A stretch of DNA of 64,000 nucleotides from Brachycybe producta (taxonomy: Eukaryota; Arthropoda; Diplopoda; Playtdesmida; Andrognathidae). The stretch is taken from contig JAUPFP010000026.1 in NCBI GenBank assembly GCA_036925085.1, positions 1,839,001 through 1,903,000 on the forward strand, given 5' to 3'. The notes under the pieces were generated by a model. The model worked only from the letters and a program-made list of their open reading frames with translations. It was not told the DNA's origin and made no database searches. How positions within the stretch are numbered: the first letter of the stretch is position 1; each line of letters begins with the position of its first letter. Positions 46,944 through 58,439 of the stretch are shown piece after piece. A program made the translations under genes and the position numbers.

Positions 46944-47190
46944 CTGGACCGCACATCCAGATGCCCTTCTAGCCACTTTCACCGATCGGGTGCTTGGGAA
47001 ACCTGGGGAGGTGGAATCAGTTCCACCGCCAATACCAGAGGCTCTGCTCGAGTGCTGGCGGGTCCTCGGGGAGGTGCTGTCCCTGAGCAGAGCCTCTGGT
47101 ATTGGTGGTGGAACTGATTCCACCTCTCCAGGTTTCCCAAGCACCCGATCGGTGAAAGTGGCTAGAAGGGCATCTGGATGTGCGGTCCAG
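46944..47190. repeat. 247-bp hairpin with 106-bp arms inside the Gypsy element
   Basis: Arm 46944-47049 (starting CTGGACCGCACATCC) is the near-exact reverse complement of arm 47085-47190 (ending GGATGTGCGGTCCAG), with a 35-bp spacer. The arm translates on the - strand as TAHPDALLATFTDRVLGKP; the left arm is the inverted duplicate. The duplication interrupts the linker between protease and reverse transcriptase. Confidence 0.88.
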
Positions 47191-47229
47191 ACATCCTCCA
47201 AGAACTACTTTCCGGTGCACGATATCTAC

Positions 47230-47766
47230 CATCAAGCCGAAGCATGGGGTGTCTCAACGCCCAACAACGCATTGCACTCTCCTTTCACCAAAAGAAGAGC
47301 CACCTTGATGGTCTTCCTGTGGATGGTCAAGTCCACATGTGCAACTCCTACCTCGATGGAGTGCCCACCCATGCCGAGTAGGCATGACGGAACGGCCAGT
47401 TCCTCTATAGGCAACCCCATCACTCATGCCACCTTCATGCTTAGGACCGAAACATCGGCCCCAGTGTCTAAGATCATCTCCTCGAGACGATCACCCATAG
47501 ACACCCACACTTGATGATCCCCAGGCATACGCCCAGCTCTGAAGTTCAGGAATGGGAACCCGTCGGTTCCCACTATCGAATTGCATCCGGTCCACCTTAC
47601 TGTCTACACTGGGCGGTAATTCCAGACGTGAAGAAGTCTGGGATCCAGCCTCTCTCACCAGAGACTTCCCAGGCCCGGCAGAAGGTATGGGCACACCAAC
47701 TCCTCCCACCTGCTTGATGATCATGCAATCCAGCACCTCACCACTAGGCATATAGTGAGGGGGCAA
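47230..47766 (-). pseudogene. Gypsy protease (retropepsin) remnant
   Basis: Just after 47491 in - strand order the sequence reads EMILDTGADVSVLSMKVA, with the canonical DTGA catalytic triplet. It is followed by MGLPIEELAVPSCLLGMGG and KVALLLVKGECNALLGVET, the flap and C-terminal strand of retropepsins. A stop separates the two parts. Confidence 0.85.
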
Positions 47767-48179
47767 ACCAGTTATCCAACTGGATGCACATGGCCTCCAA
47801 TGTGGAGCATGGCTTTGGAAATTTCCGGGTCTGTAGACCTCGCCAGAGGCACCTCTGCCTTCAGCAGGACATCCACATATTTGGAAACCACCCGGAGGTA
47901 CGTCCCTCCATCAGAGAACCGACAATGTCGGGTACCTGAGCTTTTAAGCATTACCGGTCACTCACCACTCAGTTCGATGGCGACTGGCGGCGGTTTAACG
48001 AAGACTTCTCTTCGTCATCCTCCACAAGTCGGTAGTAGAACTGGCCATCACTAATGGTGGCCAGGTACTTACGACCCTCCAGCCATACTGGCACTAAGCC
48101 TGGCATTGGCTGGAGCTTCTGGCTTGTGCCAGGCATCACTCTTGCGACTTGACCCTTTGCTGTAGCATTAGGACAGTCC

Positions 48180-48960
48180 CGTTTCAGGTGCTCCGTTTAG
48201 TTGCACCTGAAACAAGAACCTATTTGCCGGAGTGATCCTCCTGATGCACAGTCCGCACTCTGAGGCATCGCCACCAGCTGTCCTTCCCCGGAACTTGCCT
48301 GCTTATTTTTCTTCTTACCTCCGGTCTTGGCCACTGTTTTGTCTGTCTTGGACGGTGCAGAGGCCTTCGCACCCAGCTGGTTCGAAGTAGAAGCCCTGGC
48401 AGAGCTCCCAGAGCTCGCCGTGGCACCAGAGGTATGGGCGTTAGCTCGGTCCCCTGGGACCACTCGAGCACGGGCAGGTAATCTACCTGCTGTCAGCATA
48501 TCGTCTTCAGGAAGCCATGCCCTATCGGCAAATGCCTCTACCGTCTCGGTCTGGCAACCGAACATTTGATCGGCAATAGCCGTCAGGAGCTTCTGTTTGA
48601 AACGAATGAGCTGACAGCTCTTGTTTTTGCCCGGAGACAATCGATCTGACAGCTCAAGGAACCACCAATAGAAAGCCTGCACAGTTTCGGTTGAGCCCTG
48701 CTTCATCGTTTCAAACTCCGAGAAGCAGATCCGAGCCTGATTACTCGAACTGAATCGGCTATGCATAGCGTCTTTCAGTTCAGCCCAGGTGAGGTCTGGA
48801 AGAGTTTCCACCAAATGGGCATTGTACTCTTCCGCGTGACCATCCAGCAGAAACGTAAAGAAACTCCACTGTTAGTCGTTCTCTGGCCAACAGTAAAAGT
48901 TGATAAGGTTCGAAAGTCACTGAAGACCTGTACGTTAAACTCAAATTGACTCAAGGACCA
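48180..48960 (-). pseudogene. Gypsy gag remnant with zinc knuckle
   Basis: The frame 48197-48814 begins MVETLPDLTWAELKDAMHS and contains FETMKQGSTETVQAFYWWF, capsid-type helices of Gypsy gag. A basic Ser/Thr-rich linker (KTDKTVAKTGGKKKNKQA) leads to the knuckle C-x2-C-x4-H-x4-C read as CFRCN then TEHLKRDC, with a TAA/TAG-type stop between the second Cys and the His. The N-terminal part continues at 48814-48960 (GHAEEYNAHLVETL) before an insertion boundary. Confidence 0.85.
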
Positions 48961-49194
48961 TTTATACAAAGTATTTTATTTAAACATAGCAATAGTAGTA
49001 AAGTTAATACAAAAGTGAAATAATATAAAATCCCAAATACCCATGAGCACCATTTAAGAAAATAAGGTACTTGATTATATGCAACTATAAAAATTAAATA
49101 TTTAAAGTCATGAATGAAACTGAGCAAAATTATATGCTTAATTTATAATGTAATGTATGCTTAATTTATAATACAGTATATACTTAAACTATTG

Positions 49195-50620
49195 ATAGAT
49201 TACAGACCAATAAGGAGACAAAGATTATTAATAAACATTAATTAATAAACATTATATTCCTCCTCAATGAATTTTCTTATAGAAAACAATCTTTTGTGTG
49301 ATAACCAGCATGGGTTTCTTAGGGGGCATTCATGTGAAACCCAGCTTATTCTTTTAGTTGATGACCTTCAGAAAATTTTAGACAAAGGCAGTCAGATAGA
49401 TGATTTGGTTTTTCTTGATCTCTGCAAGGCATTTGACACAGTTTCTCATTCAAAACTAATGACAAAAATTAGTGGGTATGGGTTGGGTGAATAGGTGTAT
49501 AAATGGGTGCATTCTTTTTTGAGTGGTAGGAAACAAAGGGTTGTTGCAGGTGGGTCTGAATCTGACTGGATAGGGGTTACATCAGGGGTTCTTCAGGGTA
49601 GTGTGTTGGGTCCACTTCTGTTTATTTTATATATCAATGACCTCAGCAGTCAAGTTAGCAGCAATTGCCGGTTATTTGCAGATGATACAATAATTTATCG
49701 TGAGGTTACCTCTGACAATGATTGCCATATTATTGATAGTGACTTGAAAGCAATAGAGGTATGGTGTTCTAAATGGCAACTTCAACTTAATAAGGGAAAA
49801 TGTTGCATAATGAGGGTAGCTAGGGGAAGGAATCCAATAATATTTCCATATAGAATAGGGGCCATTCCACTTAATAACGTAGATTCTCATAAATATTTGG
49901 GGGTAACGATTACAGCTAAGCTTTCTTGGAAGCTGCATGTCGAACAGATTATTTCCAAGTCTATGCAGATGCTTAGGTTTAGTCAACGCGTTCTAAGAAG
50001 GTGTCTCAGGGAGGTAAAATGTATAGCATATCAATCATTAGTATGTCCCCATCTAGAATACTGCAGCTCCGTGTGGAATCCCCACACTGAAGACTTAGCT
50101 CACTCTATAGAAATGGTCCAACACAGGGCTTGCTAGGTTTGTTTGTTGTAAATATGGATATGCCGACAGTGTAACTAAAATGCTTTCAGAGCTTGGTTGG
50201 GATAGTTTACTTGCAAGACGTTCAGATTTTAGTCTTAATATCTTTAATCGAATGCTAGAAGGCTCTTGCCCTAAACCTACTTCAAGTAAACTTTGCAGGG
50301 CATTATATTTGGGTAGGGGTGACCACTCTAACAAAGTTGGAGAGATTTTTGCACGAACAGATTCTTATTACTGGTCATTTGTCCCTAGGGCGATTCGACA
50401 ATGGAACTCGCTTGCTGGGGATTTGTGCAGGAAAAACGTATTTTATGGGAGTCATAATTTTGTTTTGTTTTGACATTGCATATATTTGCAGCATTAAAAA
50501 TATTGAAATTGTTGTTGGGTTTATATCAATAGGGTTTTATATTTTCTGGTTTTGACAATGCATTTTCTATGCTGCACTTGGACTCTTGTCCCTCTGCCAT
50601 AGGCCATAGGCCTTTCAAAT
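49195..50620 (+). mobile_element. CR1-like LINE nested in the Gypsy gag region
   Basis: It begins near DYRPI (49196) and the frame 49267-49494 reads LLCDNQHGFLRGHSCETQL and VFLDLCKAFDTVSHSKL. A TAG stop follows, then 49495-50136 with GVLQGSVLGPLLFILYIND, CRLFADDTIIYREV and CPHLEYCSSVWNPHTEDLA. A further frame (50180-50473) holds LSELGWDSLLARRSDFSLN and FVPRAIRQWNSLAGDL. The catalytic FADD is intact. It is opposite to the host Gypsy and a near-identical inverted copy of its 3' part lies at 42395-43115. Confidence 0.88.
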
Positions 50621-52330
50621 TAAGAAATGCAGTAACTTACAATATCAGTAGTACAACCTTTTTGTAGATAGCTGGTTAGCTTACACAGTAACCTGTTTAA
50701 GACAAATAAATAGCTATTTTCTTGTGTTTACCCAAGATAATTTCAAGCAAAAAGAACCAACAATCACTGTTTCATGCCTTTAGACAAAAAGAACCGATGA
50801 TCATGATTAAAGATCATAGCAACTTATATGTCTTTAAACAATAAACCACTTTGGTGATTATGGTTTCGCATGTACTTAAGAAAACCGTCAGGCTATAGCA
50901 CTAAAATTTTCTAAATACGTTTTTTAGCGCAATACAGGTTACCCTTAGAATGAGGCTATGAGCAAATTCAGGGTAACTTGTGTTTTTACCAAGATAATGT
51001 TCATTAGCAAAAGAACTACCAATCTTATGATTGTGGCTACTTAAGCTGCTGGCTACCGTCAGTTACTTACAAAAATGTTTCCCATCAGACTGCTAATAGT
51101 TTTCAGCTTACCAATTCCAAAGTCCAAAAGTGTTCCAGAGAGAGATTTTCTTAGTCCAAGTCCACTGCTGGATTCTCTCTTTATTTGCCAAAATGTTGGC
51201 CTTTTTATACAAATCTTCTCTCATAGAGAATCATTGGAACCTTGTGATTGGTAGATGAACTTTTAGTACAATTAAGCTTATTTTCATGTGAGCTCAACAA
51301 TTTTATATAAAAAGTTGACTAATAAATTTTAAAAAAATATTCAATTTATACAACCCACAAATAATTTAAATTTTGTTAACAAGAAGCAATGTGAGTATTA
51401 ATACAAGATAAATGGTAGTATTATAAATCAGCCTAACTTCCTTTGAAAAGGCAACCACCCATATTTTCATAATTAATGAAATTGGGCCTTTATTGAAAAA
51501 GGATTGTATTATGTTCGATTTTTATATCCAAATGCAACTTTAGAAGTGTGAGAATAAACTTGAGCTCTATGCAACAAAAAATAAAAATAAAAATAGTTAT
51601 AACATGCCTATCAAATAATTTAAATTAAAAAATATAAGGACATTACAAGAGTAATATTCCCATAAAAACAACCTAAAAAGATGCATAAAACATGTAAAAA
51701 CTCAATAAATGCATAAAACATGAAAAACTTTTAACATGAATAAACATGGAATATGAATAACATGGTACTTCATACACCTTAAAAGTCTTTTGTAAAGAAC
51801 TAGGAGGAGAGAAATTACTTTCCTTACAAGTTTCATAATAGGGGAAGGTTTTTAACAATTGTTAAATGATAAAAGAGGGTGGGAGCTAAATGTTTAAGTC
51901 ACGGAAAAATCCAGGCTTTGTAGGCCTATGTTACCGATAGGCCTATCTAGAATTGTGTCTGTTTTATATTTACAGTCTAAAAGCAAATTTACGCAAAGAC
52001 TATAATTCCCCTAGTTTGCTGGATTTTACTTTTATTTATTGGAAGAGGAGGGGGGTTATAATGCTTCAAAGTAGGGGCCATTTGAAAAGTTGAAAGAAAT
52101 ATTTTTATACCATATGAAACAAGTAAATAATACCAAAAAAAATTACATTCATCAATCATTATACAACATCCTAATAGCCTATTAATATAATGAAAATAAT
52201 AGAAATAATAATGATTATAATAATAATAATAATACTACTACTAATAATACTAAAAATAATAATTCAATTAGTGGTAGGCTTAGTAGACCAAAAAATTCAC
52301 ATTTTGCATTATGAAATTTACGCCTATGTA
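50620..52330. other. AT-rich insert within the Gypsy element
   Basis: It separates the two parts of gag together with the LINE. It is not recognisable as coding. On the - strand a TATA-like TTTGTATAAAAAGGCC (near 51205) is followed within about 25 bp by AATAAA and AGAGAGAATCCAGC, LTR-like spacing, and AAT microsatellites lie at 52205-52262. It may be another, unrecognised LTR insertion. A tyrosine-poor ORF at 51673-51858 has no motif. Confidence 0.3.
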
Positions 52331-52334
52331 GAAT

Positions 52335-52800
52335 GAAAAAACCTTCATTCTACAGCACCTAGACTCATCCATCCAGTGCTGAGCCCAGGCTTTCGCTTCG
52401 AACTTATGGAGAAAAGGCGCCAAATCCTCTGCCGTCGTAATGGACAAATGAGTGGACCGTGTTGAAAAACCCAAATGCCTGAACCTCTGCTTTGTTCAAT
52501 GGAGTGGGCATCCAAGCAGCGGCACTAACCCTACGAGTTTGCCTGCTCTGGTTCCCCAAAGCGTCAGACACGGAGTCAGCATTCAAGGGTAATGCCATGC
52601 AAACCCTCGGTTGCTGCCCGGATGCGGGAGGAATTCCCCGGTCAAATCTGCAAGGAAACGGCCTGGTTTCTTCCCGCAGATGTGCCGGCCTGGCTTGCAC
52701 CAGTGGTGCCTCCCTCGATGTGGCTTCATGTAACGGCCGACAGTGAGAACTGCGGTTCAATCACCGACCGGGACAACCGTCCTGCTAACCGGAGGAGATC
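52335..52800 (-). pseudogene. Gypsy gag N-terminal segment
   Basis: The - strand near 52430-52370 reads TTAEDLAPFLHKFEAKAWA then QHWMDES, matching the start of chromovirus-type gag capsid (F-L-x-x-F-E-x-x-A). Upstream frames to 52760 are charged and proline-rich without clear homology. The rest of gag resumes at 48960, so about 3.4 kb was inserted between. Confidence 0.6.
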
Positions 52801-53564
52801 TATCCCATAGGCAATCTCCACGAGTTGCTGCTCGGAGAGCGTAGCCAAATAGGCCTATGCCTCCAAAGCAGTGTTGCGTGGGATTTCCACCATCTTTCTA
52901 AAAAGTTGACCGCCCCGTCCGGCCGGATGGGCGGCGTTGGAAACATGGACACCTGGCCATAACTGAGCACCCTCCACAATGATATAACCACCATCTTCTG
53001 ATGAAGATTTTCCTGGGATACTGTCACCAGCACATCTCCGCACCGTGACGAATTTCCCCAGAGGAGGTTGGCACGTGGAACACCGTCCACGATGCTTCCC
53101 TCCTCCAGAGAATCCTCGTCCACACTCCCGCACCGTACCCCTGTTTCCAGTGGTACTGCGCCTCCCACCCCAAGGGGATGGTCGACAATGCATTTGCACA
53201 ACTAGTCCCGACTGCATCGGTAATACTGTGCTTCCACAGTCAATTATGGCCAAAACCCTAGAAAACGGGGTTCCACCGTCAAAAACGGTACATTCACAGA
53301 CCAAAGTCAAAAACACCGTACCGAATGGATGGAACCGTGTAATACCGCGGTATCACGGACCAAAGTCTGTGTCCCACAGTAAAGAATGGTCAGAGTTCTT
53401 ACCAGTTTCTACCGCGGTTCCACAGACAAATGTCCATGCCCCACCATGTACTTCACGGTAAACCGACTTTTACCACTTTCTACCGTGGTACCACAAACCA
53501 AAGTCTGCACCCCATGGTGTACTTGCGGTAAAACCCTCGTACACCACTTTGTACCACGGTAGTA

Positions 53565-54203
53565 GGCCTAGTGGCCTTTCACGGTTAAAACCCTGGTGAT
53601 GTCGGCTCCTCGGAGCCTCCCTTGACGGACATGACGAGAAACAAGTTGATACGTCCACGTTCCACCACAGTTCCACCACGAGCCGACATGAGTTACCAGC
53701 CAAAACAGGACGATAAAAGATGGTAGAATTCCCCAACAACCGGAAATCCCTACAATGACCAACACGACACAGGTATTAAATAAAATTTATTTAATGACAC
53801 TTACTCAGACTATAGCAGTGAATATCTACACACCTTGGCTGGTTCATTTGACCAGGCAAGACTCCATAAATTAAACAAAGGCCAACAGGCCAAAAGGCAA
53901 ACAAGAACAGAAAAAGATGCAATTGGAGGCCGGCCTGGCCTCCACCATTGATGTGTCCTAGTCAGCTGCCTACAACACTGCCCTAAATAAATGGCTGACA
54001 AGACCATTTATACCTCCAGGCTGCTCCACCTGGAGGGCAGTGGTCACTCCTGACCTTTCACCTTTTGACTCCAATGGTGAGAGGTCTGCTGGCACCATTA
54101 TAGCGTCCGTCCCAGCAGCCTACTCCATGCTGCCAGGCAGACCACCATAGGGAGTTCGTCTGCTCAATCAAAAAATTTTAATTGAGCAGACCAGGTTGCC
54201 ACA
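53565..54203 (-). repeat. 5' LTR of the Gypsy element (inner end not clear)
   Basis: From 53577 (TTTCACGGTTAAAACCCTGG) to 54203 (GGTTGCCACA) it follows the 3' LTR closely. The last ~100 bp present in the 3' LTR (41410-41510) have no counterpart here, so the inner end was lost or replaced by ACCACGGTA-type leader repeats at 53220-53575. Confidence 0.8.
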
Positions 54204-54216
54204 AAAGTTAGAAGAA

Positions 54217-54895
54217 TGTAACCGTAGCCTGGGGGGGTAAACAACTCCCGCTTGTCCCTCCCTCCTCTCTGACTCACACTTCTGACGCACATCGAAGTTG
54301 CGGAGTGATACACTTAGGACCATAGTCACTTGGACCTGGTTACACCTCGTAGGTGTACACAGGTCCAAGGTATAAAAGGACCATGTTCCTCGTTGTTCCT
54401 CGTTCTTGTCTTTGCTCTAATTTGTACTATGTAGATCTTTATTCGTATCACATCATGGGCATGAGGATGCACCTTTAATATTCATAAGTTCATCCTTGTA
54501 AACTTGGCATTTCCAGATAAGGATGAATAAAAGTGTTATAATGGAAAGCATCGTTGTCTTTACGTTTGGTAACTAATAACTTCTCTACAGAGGCCGGAGA
54601 CACCATAGGGCAAGGAAGCATTCAATCCTGGAAGCAGCTACAACATTTTCTGTAGTAACCACGACAGGAGATGTATATCAGCGTTGACCAGAGAGAGAGA
54701 GAAAAAGATGGCCACCATTCTTCTGCATCGATTTCACCCCCATGCTGACGGATGATCGTAATCTAACTCCATCCGACTCTTTCTATAGCTTGAATCTTCT
54801 CTGTGCAGGTACCGCACGATGCAGAGAAGAAACGAGCTATAGAAATCATCATCATAAGTTGGGTAAAAATATAAGGTCGACGTCTAAAGCTCACA
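54217..54895 (+). mobile_element. Solo LTR of a second element
   Basis: It begins TGTAACCGTAGCC and ends AAAGCTCACA, and is flanked by AGAA on both sides (54213-54216 and 54896-54899). A TATA-like GGTATAAAAGGACC is near 54371 and AATAAA near 54525 in GATGAATAAAAG. There is no interior coding region, so it is an LTR-LTR recombination remnant or a short LTR element. It lies 13 bp from the Gypsy end. Only four bases of match support the duplication. Confidence 0.65.
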
Positions 54896-55020
54896 AGAAC
54901 TTTCATTAAAAATGATTTAGAGCAATCAAAAATTAGCACATACTTATGTGTTTATCGACTTTAGGAGGATTCCTTTTCTCTAAATTTTGAAAGGTCCTTC
55001 TATTTATAAATCTTTCTATT
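54896..55020 (-). repeat. Repeat family B, other half of the interrupted copy
   Basis: TTTCATTAAAAATGATTTAG then AGCAATCAAAAATTAGCAC and GAAAGGTCCTTCTATTTAT match, in reverse, the units at 61385-61990. The part missing at its left edge is that at 41262-41409. Confidence 0.65.
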
Positions 55021-55284
55021 GTCTGCATGTGGCCACCCTGACCTTTGCAGTGTTGCATTTCCTTAGATTTTCCTATTGTATTTCACCGTACTCTGAAATA
55101 ATGTTAGAGGGATAGTAATCTCGAGTCTGCACGTGGTCCACAAAGAACAAAGATTGACAACACAAAAAGCACGAGCACGTTTCTCTAAATAAAGGACGTT
55201 CTTTTTCACATCATCACACGAGGAAAATTTCAGAGGTACTCTGCACCTCCACCAAATGTGAGCTGATAACTAGATTGTGCTCTT

Positions 55285-56340
55285 TTGTCTATCAATTACA
55301 ATTACAATTAGTACTCTGCTAGCAGCCAAATAGGCCTATGGCATTGTCAAGCACATATACATGCACATATATAAAAACAAAATGAATATACAAATGTCAA
55401 TACCACAAAAAAAATTATCCCTATTCACCACTTCCTCAGGAAGAGAGTTCCCCATTGTCTTATAACTAGGAAAAAGAAGACCAATAATATGAATCTGTCC
55501 TAGCAAAATGTATGAGTATCACTGTATGAATATCACTGGACTGTGGTTTACGACAATCACCACGTGTAATTTTTCCAAACAATTTCAATCTTAACTCAGC
55601 CCTGCGATGTGCCAAACTATGCCATTGTAGCACTGACAGCATCTCTGTGACACTATCTGTAAAGTTGTGCCTGCCAGAAATAAACCTAGCTGCCTTATGC
55701 TGAACCATTTCAACTGAGTGAGTGAGTGAGTGTGACAGAGTGAGGATTCCATACACTGCAGCAGTACTCAAGATGAGGCCGAACCAATGCTTGATATGCA
55801 ATAAATTTAACTTGTGCTGGGCAGGTGCCCAATGTCCTTTGACTAAAACGAAGCATTTGTAGAGCTTTCCCAGTAACACCATCAATGTGTTTTTTCGAAG
55901 AAAGGTCATTTGTCATTGTAACCCCCAAGTACTTATAACACTTGACACTCTTGAAGAATAATGTCATTCTTACTATAATTGAACACAATTGGATTTCTAC
56001 CCTGAGTTATCCTCATAACACTACACTTCCCCTCATTCAACTGAACTTGCCATGTATGACACCATCCATCAATTGCCTTCAAGTCTAGAGCTAATGTTTC
56101 ACAGTCTTGGATACCATCAACCTCTTTGTAAATTAGAGTATCATCAGCAAATAGTATACAGTTGCTGCCAACTGTGCTGTTGAGGACATCAATAAATATC
56201 AGGAACAAAAGATGACACAGCACACTACCCTGGGGTACAGCAGATTTAACAGCCAACCACTCTGAGTGAGACCCATTTATCGACCCCACTATCGATTGGA
56301 TACCATTTGATGTACAATACAGAGCAAGACAGTGTCGAAT
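55285..56340 (-). mobile_element. CR1-like LINE 3' fragment
   Basis: The - strand frames 55933-56352 and 55466-55988 carry SAVPQGSVLCHLLFLIFID, CILFADDTLIYKEVDG and VRPHLEYCCSVWNPHSVTL. They correspond closely to 40195-40990 of the + strand LINE at 38680-41245, so both are one subfamily. The tail on + reads CAATTACAATTACAATTAG, tandem 6-mers as expected for CR1 3' ends. It is 5' truncated near 56345 and has frame breaks. Confidence 0.85.
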
Positions 56341-56769
56341 GGTGATATACATGTATTGTGATGTTGCTTTCCAAGAGGATAAAAAGTGGATGCCACCCGT
56401 TTCTGATTGATGTTTGTTGCTTATCTGTTTTCCTTGATTCTGTGAATGAGCTGAAAGAAGAGGTTCAAATGAGTAGGCGACTTTCTGTTATAAACACATT
56501 TATTCGACTCGTAGACACAGAAATACAAGTTGAACATTGTTACTAAGAAGTAAGTTGAAGTGAAATACGTGAACATAAGCAGTTTTGTAAAGACGAATGG
56601 ATGCCAAATATCTCGGAGCAGGGTACTTTGTAAGCTAGGACCTGTGTAGTCCACACTAAGTGACCACACTCCGTGAGGTATCTCTTCGGCTTCACCCTAT
56701 AGCTTTGCGATTGGGGTAGCAAGGGAGACTACGGGGAGTACTGCACCTCCAGGCTACCGAAGTAGCACA

Positions 56770-56905
56770 AATTAGTTGGGCCAACGTTGCTTATTTGTTG
56801 GTGTACTGTTGGTCCAACGTTGGGCTTGTCCACGGTAGCCAACGTTGGCATGCAGTTGGATAAGTGTCATTTCTGTCTGTTGGCCCAATGTCGGTTAAAA
56901 GTTGT
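56770..56905. repeat. CCAACGTTGG-rich repeat, block 1
   Basis: TTGGGCCAACGTTG, TTGGTCCAACGTTGGGC, AGCCAACGTTGGCATGC and TTGGCCCAATGTCGG recur irregularly. The core CCAACGTTGG is a perfect palindrome. Confidence 0.7.
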
Positions 56906-57039
56906 TTCGAATGTCATTAGTCATTATTTTTAAGAGTATTAATTAAAAACTAAAATATTAGAAATAAGAATCTTAATTGTCCAAGCTGCCCATTTACATA
57001 CCAAGCCAGTGACACACTTTTCAACACTTTAAACGCTAA

Positions 57040-57140
57040 TTAGTATTTACCAGACCCAGCGGGGATTCAATCTTGTGTCCTCCATGCCCACCAATGTACA
57101 GATCCAGTCACTTACCCACTAGGCCACAATGACATTTTAT
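57040..57140 (-). repeat. tRNA-derived SINE head (reverse)
   Basis: The - strand reads GTGGCCTAGTGGGTAAGTG, an A-box-like stretch, followed about 40 bases on by AGATTGAATCCCCGCTGG, a B-box-like stretch (family GGTTCGANTCC). It does not fold as a clean tRNA, so a SINE is more likely than a tRNA gene. Confidence 0.55.
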
Positions 57141-57317
57141 TTGAAGATTGCTAAATTAGGCTTTATAAAAACTTACGAACTGTCCCTTTGTTTGTTAGAA
57201 ATAGATATTCCGTTCCATTTTAGAAAATTATCAATAATTTATTGATATATTAGTATTAATATAATATTAGCGTATCAATAACTAATTAAAAATAAAATTA
57301 ACGAATTAAAAATAAAA

Positions 57318-57410
57318 TAAAAGGTCAACTATGTGTTGCACCAATCCCATCCAAGAACCCCATGATATTAAATTGGAAAGGTTGGAAAGTGTAGAGGGGA
57401 GATTAATTCA
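57318..57410. repeat. Short copy of the purine-rich repeat family
   Basis: AAGGTCAACTATGTGTTGC, CCATCCAAGAACCCCATGAT and GGTTGGAAAGTGTAGAGG match 1490-1580 in order, with an internal deletion. Confidence 0.6.
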
Positions 57411-57464
57411 TTTTTATTTCTAATAAATTCATTTCTATTTTTAATTAATTTATTTTTATTTCTA

Positions 57465-57735
57465 AGGAGGTTGGCCAACAGTATGCTTTCCAACACCGTG
57501 CCAACGTTGGGAATACATCATTAGCTCAACGTTGGAAAAACAGCATTGGCCCAACGTTCAAACAACTGTGGTTTCCAATGGTATGCTTTCCGATGTCTGG
57601 CCAACGTTGGCAATCACACCGTTGGCCAACCACAGTTGGTTCGACATTGGGCCAACGTTGATTGCCGATGCCGACCAATTGCCAATGCAACCATACATTG
57701 GGCCAATGTTGGGTATACGAAATGTGCTACTTGGG
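57465..57735. repeat. CCAACGTTGG-rich repeat, block 2
   Basis: At least eight TTGGCCAACGTTGG-type words are spaced 20-35 bp apart (GTGCCAACGTTGGGAAT, CTCAACGTTGGAA, TGGCCAACGTTGGCAATC). Together with 56770-56905 these bracket 560 bp of AT-rich sequence containing the SINE head. ORFs here are repeat artefacts. From 57740 to 58430 I see nothing else. Confidence 0.75.
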
Positions 57736-58439
57736 TAGCGTTTAATTATGGACACAAAATACCACTTGAAACCCCAAAAGAAAAGAAATTGCAGCATTTT
57801 ACTTAAAAAGATACCCCTAAAAATTCCACCACTTTCAAATTAAAGTCCAAAAAAGAACAAATTGCAGTTTTTAAATTAATTTGTATTCAGTAATTATTAT
57901 GAAAAATAAGCGGAATTGAATTACATTTGTAACCAATTTTTAAAAAATATCCACAGCTTGAAATTATTTAAAACCCAATTATAAAAAAAATCCTCAAGTT
58001 TTTAAAATATTTATAAACGAAACTTTTAAAAAGAAATGTACAGCTTTTACATTAGTTATAACTTAATTGAAAAAAATTCTTAGCCTTCCAATTAATTATT
58101 TATATGAAAAACCGTAGTTTCTCTATGGAATTTATAGCGGGTAAAAGCGCCGCCTAGTAGAAATCTTAAACAAAATCAGGAGTACATTTTGGGAGTTTTT
58201 TTTTCTTCTACTAGGAAAGAGCCGGTCTCAACGAGGAACGGTAACCTTTTTATTTCACTAGCTGTTGGTGGTAGCTTTGGTCAATTTGATTTTGGCCAAT
58301 AGGAAAGCAGTATTTTATTTTTGCAGCGTAATATAACCTGCTCTTCAGAATCAATAGTATTCTCAATAGAACACTAAAGCAGTTTTTCGCTCTCCGCTGT
58401 AAAAACGAAAAAAAGTATTCAATTTTAAATATAATGATA

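Larger units (their letters stand above)
41410..54203 (-). mobile_element. Gypsy-type LTR retrotransposon, - strand, with nested insertions
   Basis: LTRs at 41410-42148 and about 53565-54203 share over 600 bp. The outer ends are TGTTACGACC (left on +) and GGTTGCCACA (right on +), and the whole is flanked by a 4-bp duplication AAAG (41406-41409 and 54204-54207). Reading from the right (5') the order is LTR, leader with ACCGTGG-type words, gag start (near 52400), insertion region, gag with zinc knuckle, protease, reverse transcriptase, RNase H, integrase, a second retropepsin-like frame, LTR. All coding parts are broken by stops and shifts, and key catalytic residues are changed in reverse transcriptase and integrase. 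Two LINE copies and other sequence sit inside. Confidence 0.9.
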
